Under the pieces are notes generated by a model. That model had not been told where the DNA came from. It made no database searches and was given only the letters and a program-made list of their open reading frames with translations. DNA of 64,000 bases from Nitrospira sp. (GTDB lineage: Bacteria; Nitrospirota; Nitrospiria; Nitrospirales; Nitrospiraceae). Position numbers and translations under genes: made by a program. Where the stretch lies: the NCBI GenBank assembly GCA_037045225.1, contig JBAOHZ010000009.1:2356001-2420000 (forward strand). The letters run 5' to 3'. Positions 60,701 to 64,000 of this stretch are shown here, piece after piece (positions within the stretch are counted from its first letter, which is position 1; each line of letters begins with the position of its first letter).

Positions 60701-61739
60701 CGACCAGCTGATCGGGAGTCTTCATCAGGATAGATCGGAGCAACAATCCGCCCAGCGCGCCGGTGGCGGCGACGGCGGCGGCTTCCCAGAGCAGCCAGGG
60801 GGAGAACGCTTTGAACCGCTTGAGCACAACCACGGAGAAAAGCCAACTCCCTGTATGGAGAAGAATGCCGCCGAGTACAGTGTCGGCGAGCCTGAATTCC
60901 TCCACTGTGCCGCTGTTATGGAGCCAGGCCCAAGCGGTTGTGAGGTAAAAGACGGACGCGATCAAGGGGCCGAGGCAGGCGACCAGAAACCAGTGCGGGC
61001 TTTCCAGTTTCTGCCAGCAGGTGTTGCGGCGATACTCGCGGAGCGTAGGGCGACAGAGGTGCAGATAGATCAGCGCCATGACGGCCAGTCCGAGACCGAC
61101 CATAAACACGGCTTGGATAAGCCAGACGTGCAAGGGCTGCCCGGGGGTATTCAGCTGGGCAAGGGCGATGGCCCAGCGTGGCACGAGCAGGGGGACCATC
61201 AGCAACGGCAGCAGCACCATCCAGTTCAAATGCAGGTTGCGCAAGTAGATGCCGAAGAGCGTCCATGAGTCGACTGAGAGGAAGCCCAGGTGCGGACTCA
61301 GGTAGTTGCTATAGTTCCGCAGCCATTGAACCGGCGGCGGCGCTTCCGTGGCGCCGGTTTTCGGCGTGACCCGCAGATCCTCGATGACGCCGTCCAATCC
61401 ATGCGGATGGCGATGGATCCAGGCGGTGAGCCAGCTGCCGATGTAGCCTCCGCCGGAGACGGTCGAAAGGTAGTCGAACTTGTTCAGAAGCTGCAGGCGC
61501 GCGAGAGACTGCAAGACGCCGAGTCCGAAGGTCGCGCTGCGTATGCCTCCGCCGGAGAAGCAGAGTCCCGCGCGTTTCGGGTGGCAGGCGTGGATGTGCC
61601 GGAAGAGCGCGGCCGTGCGCACCGCATCGGGGGCCCCCACCGGATGATCCTTGGGCAGGGGGCCGTGCAGCAGTTCGGTTTCTTCCTCCAGAATCGTTGC
61701 GAGTGTCAGCGGGTCGTCCGGCGAAGCGGGAGTAGTCAT
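57771..61739 (-). CDS. Membrane patatin-like phospholipase with C-terminal GNAT domain
   Basis: 1322 residues from the ATG at 61739, which fits the sigma-54-type promoter about 88 bp upstream. Patatin elements are split: the oxyanion loop GLCFSGGGIRSATFG (residues 59-72) and nucleophile Ser95 in STVSGGGYIG lie at the N-terminus, while the catalytic Asp is in YLSDGGHFENLGLYEMV several hundred residues later. In between are about ten membrane helices. After a helical region comes an acetyltransferase-like GNAT fold with the acetyl-CoA loop VRPAYRGLGLGHRLF and the terminal YEQLGFTRDRSDPTRF. Probable role: inner-membrane lipid hydrolysis coupled to acyl transfer. Acyl specificity is unknown. Confidence 0.85.
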   Translation of the reverse strand: MTTPASPDDPLTLATILEEETELLHGPLPKDHPVGAPDAVRTAALFRHIHACHPKRAGLCFSGGGIRSATFGLGVLQSLARLQLLNKFDYLSTVSGGGYIGSWLTAWIHRHPHGLDGVIEDLRVTPKTGATEAPPPVQWLRNYSNYLSPHLGFLSVDSWTLFGIYLRNLHLNWMVLLPLLMVPLLVPRWAIALAQLNTPGQPLHVWLIQAVFMVGLGLAVMALIYLHLCRPTLREYRRNTCWQKLESPHWFLVACLGPLIASVFYLTTAWAWLHNSGTVEEFRLADTVLGGILLHTGSWLFSVVVLKRFKAFSPWLLWEAAAVAATGALGGLLLRSILMKTPDQLVVAKFAEWFATFAVPGVLAVFLLTATIFIGLASRFTEEQDREWWGRTGSWVLITMVIWAGLSSIVVFGPGLIAWLTPTVATSLGGISGLLTLVLGSGSRTTAQQQEERSNMTLLTDLAVRAAAPLFMVCILIALALGTSWQLNLFAHLFQQHLNNDNLIGPMQTGMGVWSNLQSHYQVLHNTPLRILILFTWTVAFLGFLMSGLININRFSLHAMYRNRLIRAYLGASRVQAERERTFNPFTGFDNLDNPAMSDVRFDDVRLARRIAREVFSKDARARLDAFHALPEPTSAQIQAMIAHLTQELSHSLTNKALVTVAEQLRVGPACRAKIAALQQPETPEGRDATTWLTTLFLNKLHDQSPRPLHLINIALNLVKGDNLAWQQRKAQSFTISALHSGSWNLGYRRSEEYGCNHYLAQPLSLGTALAISGAAASPNMGYHSSSAVTFLLALFNIRLGWWLGNPGRAGADTYRKASPNVSVGPLLSETFGLTDSCHPYVYLSDGGHFENLGLYEMVLRRCHCILVVDAGCDPQLTFEDLGNAIRKIRIDLGIDIELNLDQIKRAADAKTSSRHHAIGMIRYDKVDANATAGTLIYLKPSLTGNEPSDVQDYAARHPSFPHEPTSDQFFDEAQFESYRRLGEHIAQQVLRPAIQRSEQDFSSLCHALRSYWLTTPPGMRESFLGETDDLKDLERLLRDDPDLLRYDLEIYPELRSVFGIDPGTIAVNPRAALHTCNLQIQLMEQVYLAVNLEEFHNHALNRGWMNLFRRWTSAETFRLFWPTLCGMYSQQFVRFAEPHLNLSIDEVVVLEAMGPTSDLSSLVRDLSIEWDSVPDYAETFMQALHKLLPLEEPTGDHTRRAAWHMRLKARPSPDDSAGPGEILAVVAATRLSVAGHRLALHGWVRPAYRGLGLGHRLFRHAIVELTAAYSGHNLIVDLGPDNPAWAGTSIRNVGWLRFYEQLGFTRDRSDPTRFRMSRQLS

Positions 61740-61826
61740 CGTGACTCCAAGGGGAACATGGTGAGGGTGGCGTTGTCTCGACGGAAAGCGCCCGTGTCGG
61801 CGCCTGTCATACCACGATTGGAAAAG

Positions 61827-61840
61827 GCAAACCACATGCC
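61827..61840 (-). promoter_or_regulatory. Sigma-54-type promoter of the patatin gene
   Basis: On the minus strand this reads GGCATGTGGTTTGC, an exact GGCATG-N4-TTGC. The expected transcription start is near 61815, 76 nt before the ATG at 61739. Two operators lie 111 and 132 bp upstream. Confidence 0.75.
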
Positions 61841-61950
61841 CAGTAAGGACGGTAGAACAGAACGCGGCCCGGCAACCCTGTCGATGCGTTCCGTGCCGTC
61901 TGCGGATACGGAAATAGACGCGAATGCGTAGGGCAGGTATGTTGTGGAGA

Positions 61951-61987
61951 TTATCGAATCGGATACAGCGCGTATCTCAAGTGATAC
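61951..61987. promoter_or_regulatory. Tandem palindromic operators, GTATC-N6-GATAC type
   Basis: TTATCGAATCGGATAC (61951-61966, one mismatch) and GTATCTCAAGTGATAC (61972-61987, perfect), spaced 21 bp start to start. They lie between the YqhA gene and the patatin gene, upstream of the latter's sigma-54-type promoter. Confidence 0.7.
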
Positions 61988-62008
61988 GGCACCCTGGCGT
62001 CGCTATGG

Positions 62009-62566
62009 TCAATGCTTGCGGTCCCGCTGCATCAGCTTGTCGGTGTAGGCGAGGAAGATCGCCGAACCCAGGAACGTCATGTGAATAAAGATCTTCCACT
62101 TGATGTGTTCGGGGTTCTCGTTGGTCACGTCCACAAAGGCCTTTAACAGATGAATGCTGGAGATGCCGACGAGCGAAGCGGCCAGTTTGATCTTGATGGT
62201 GCCTGGATCCACATGGGTGAGCCACTCCGGGCGATCGGGGTGGGTTTCCAGATCCAGTTTGCTGACGAAGGTCGCGTAGCCGCCGATGATGACCATGGTC
62301 AGCAGGTTGGCGACCATGGTGACGTCGATCAGCGACAGCACACCCAGCATAAACAGCGTTTCGGTTTCCTCGCGGAAATGGACGATCATGTGCCAAAGTT
62401 CCGTCAGGAACTTGGCGGCATAGAGCAGTTCGGCGATGATGAGCCCGCCATAGAGCGGCGCCTGAATCCAGCGGCTGCCGAAGATCAGGATTTCGAAGAG
62501 CTGCTCGACACGATGGGCTGCTGTAGACGGTGGAGACGGGGTATGGGGTGCAGACGGATGACTCAC
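62009..62566 (-). CDS. YqhA/UPF0114 family membrane protein
   Basis: 185 residues. Four membrane helices and the family stretches ILIFGSRWIQAPLYGGLI, LSLIDVTMVANLLTMVIIGG (the conserved D-TMVANL motif) and KIKLAASLVGISSIHLLKAF identify the TIGR00645/YqhA group. The N-terminal 18 residues are a Pro/Ser/His-rich extension. Function is unknown. The gene stands alone, with no sigma-54-type promoter of its own; the operators downstream belong to the patatin gene. Confidence 0.88.
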   Translation of the reverse strand: MSHPSAPHTPSPPSTAAHRVEQLFEILIFGSRWIQAPLYGGLIIAELLYAAKFLTELWHMIVHFREETETLFMLGVLSLIDVTMVANLLTMVIIGGYATFVSKLDLETHPDRPEWLTHVDPGTIKIKLAASLVGISSIHLLKAFVDVTNENPEHIKWKIFIHMTFLGSAIFLAYTDKLMQRDRKH

Positions 62567-62658
62567 GCCGGTATGGACCCTCCTTGTTCAGGGCGTATCC
62601 TAGTCGGCGCGTGGAGTTCTGTCAATCGTGAGGTCGCGAGGCGTGATGCCCTGGCCGA

Positions 62659-64000
62659 CTAGCCCCCCGCAGGCGCGTCGTTCGCGACAGAGGGTTTGAG
62701 GTCTTCGGGTCTGACATCGGGCAGCCAGTGCGCAACCTTCGCCTGGAGGTCGGCGGCGATGATCGGTTTGCTGATGAAGTCGTCCATACCGGCCTTCAGG
62801 CAGGCTTCGCGGTCGCCGGCCATGGCATTGGCGGTCATGGCAATGATGGGAAGACGGGTACCCGGCTGTTCCTGCGAACGAATGAGCCTGGTGGTTTCGA
62901 ATCCGTCGAGTTCCGGCATCTGGCAGTCCATGAACACCAACGGGTACGGGTGCCGGCAGATGGCGGCTAATGCCTCCATTCCGGTTCCCGCGAGGTCCAC
63001 GCGACAGCCCAGCTTCTCCAGCATCTTCACGGCCACGCGTTGGTTGATGGGGTTGTCATCCACGACCAGCACACGCTGGACCGTAAGGGCCTTGACCTCG
63101 GTCAGGGTGTGCCGCGTGATCAATTGCGCCTTCTCCTCCTCACGGCCTTCCCGGCCAAGCGTCAGGCGCATACAATCGGCCAGATGGCGCTCACGAATCG
63201 GTTTGGTCAGGTACGCGGCGGCGCCCGCTTCTTTCGCGAGCATGCTGTCCCCGCGCTGGCCCGAGGCCGTGAGCAGAATGACGTGGGTTTTCGCGATGGC
63301 AGGATCTTCCTTGATGAGCCGGCAGAGTTCCAGTCCGCTCATCTCCGGCATGTGGACATCGACGATGGCGATGTCGAAGGGGGTGCCTTCCTGCGCTGCC
63401 TGCCGTAAGAGGTTGAGTGCTGACGGACCATCGACGGCACTCTCATGGTGCATGTTCCAGGCTGAGACATGGTACTGGAGCAGACTCCGATTCGTGGCAT
63501 TATCGTCGACGAGGCAGACGCGAAGGCCGCTGAGATTCTTCACAGGCAGCGGAGGCGTGATGGGGGCGGTGCCTTCTTCCGGGGTAGAAAACTTGACCGT
63601 GAACGAAATGCGGGTTCCCAGGCCCGGCATCGACTGCAGCCCGATTTCCCCGTCCATCAGTTCTACCAAGCGTTTGCAGATCGAAAGGCCGAGCCCCGTG
63701 CCGCCGTATTTACGAGCGGTCGAGCTGTCGGCTTGAGAAAAAGCTTGAAACATCTTGGCTTGGGCTTCCTGCGTCAGGCCGATCCCGGTATCGATGACCT
63801 CGAACCGCAGGGTGACGGAGCCTGAACTCTCATCCGTTTGCATCACCTGAATCAGCACTTCGCCCTTCTCGGTGAACTTGATGGCATTGCCGACCAGATT
63901 GGTCAGAATTTGTCTGATCCGTCCGGGATCGCCGATCACGGTTCGCGGGGTCTGCGCATCGATGAGCCCGACCAGTTCCAACTGGCGTCCCTGGGCGGTC
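62659..64000 (-). CDS. Hybrid histidine kinase, HATPase-REC-REC (5' partial)
   Basis: The frame runs off the right edge, so the sensor part and HisKA are missing. The visible 447 residues start inside an HATPase domain (GDPGRIRQILTNLVGNAIKF; DTGIGLT; YGGTGLGLSICKRLVELM). Two receiver domains follow: LRVCLVDDNATNRSLL with acceptor Asp in IVDVHMPEMSG, and VLVVDDNPINQRVAVKML with acceptor Asp in VFMDCQMPELDG. The order is that of BarA/RpfC-type kinases, which pass phosphate on through an Hpt protein; no Hpt domain follows here, so one must be supplied in trans. Confidence 0.9.
   Translation of the reverse strand, partial: TAQGRQLELVGLIDAQTPRTVIGDPGRIRQILTNLVGNAIKFTEKGEVLIQVMQTDESSGSVTLRFEVIDTGIGLTQEAQAKMFQAFSQADSSTARKYGGTGLGLSICKRLVELMDGEIGLQSMPGLGTRISFTVKFSTPEEGTAPITPPLPVKNLSGLRVCLVDDNATNRSLLQYHVSAWNMHHESAVDGPSALNLLRQAAQEGTPFDIAIVDVHMPEMSGLELCRLIKEDPAIAKTHVILLTASGQRGDSMLAKEAGAAAYLTKPIRERHLADCMRLTLGREGREEEKAQLITRHTLTEVKALTVQRVLVVDDNPINQRVAVKMLEKLGCRVDLAGTGMEALAAICRHPYPLVFMDCQMPELDGFETTRLIRSQEQPGTRLPIIAMTANAMAGDREACLKAGMDDFISKPIIAADLQAKVAHWLPDVRPEDLKPSVANDAPAGG

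Noticed and set aside
55080..61739. HerA-type ATPase next to a patatin-type phospholipase, as an anti-phage system
   Set aside because: The genes converge with a repeat element between them, have no cyclase, SIR2 or nuclease partner, and the patatin gene has its own sigma-54-type promoter. Nothing ties them into one unit.

Overview
This 64 kb window is dense chromosomal DNA from a Gram-negative bacterium. Gene content (tandem TonB receptors, many PAS/GAF kinases, menaquinone-type UbiE, PCP_red proteins, LarB/LarC, TruD) and protein style resemble Nitrospira (Nitrospirota). That assignment is inference from memory, not a search. I saw no rRNA, tRNA, CRISPR array, prophage or intact insertion sequence.

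1-19.6 kb is mostly housekeeping. It holds a SirB1-type protein (cut by the window edge), a MarR/metallo-hydrolase pair, a HEAT-repeat membrane protein, a metallophosphoesterase and truD. Next is a two-gene arginine-to-proline module that looks like the two halves of cyanobacterial ArgZ/AgrE. Then come gpsA-larB, larC, a cation antiporter, pdxA-(small gene)-ksgA, ftsK-lolA and a BesD-like Fe(II)/2OG oxygenase.

19.7-40.8 kb is the most unusual part. All genes lie on the minus strand: a RoxA-like di-heme protein, a V4R-domain hybrid kinase, a FadL-type porin, a 44-aa membrane protein, a ribbon-helix-helix protein, two paralogous TonB receptors, a REC plus seven-PAS protein without a catalytic domain, a periplasmic binding protein and two large kinases. 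Each transcription unit has a sigma-54-type promoter (GGCATG-N4-TTGC, one degenerate) and, 111-229 bp upstream, one or two copies of a palindrome GTATC-N6-GATAC. The same pair precedes a membrane patatin gene at 61.7 kb. I infer one sigma-54/enhancer-binding-protein regulon, probably for sensing and using a hydrophobic compound. The activator itself is not in the window.

41.1-49.6 kb holds a CopD-like membrane protein, a universal-stress/rubredoxin/PCP_red fusion coupled to a PCP_red radical SAM enzyme, a B12-type radical SAM protein, UbiE/MenG, and an ODP-type metallo-lactamase paired with a helical protein.

49.8-64 kb holds uvrA (about 100 residues shorter than usual), small membrane proteins, a lipoprotein, an outer-membrane protein, a HerA-type ATPase, a patatin/10-TM/GNAT fusion, a YqhA protein and a hybrid kinase cut by the right edge. 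Intergenic repeats include two copies of an inverted-repeat element (535-692 and 57615-57760), a 181-bp MITE-like element after uvrA and a branched stem-loop at 53876-53966.
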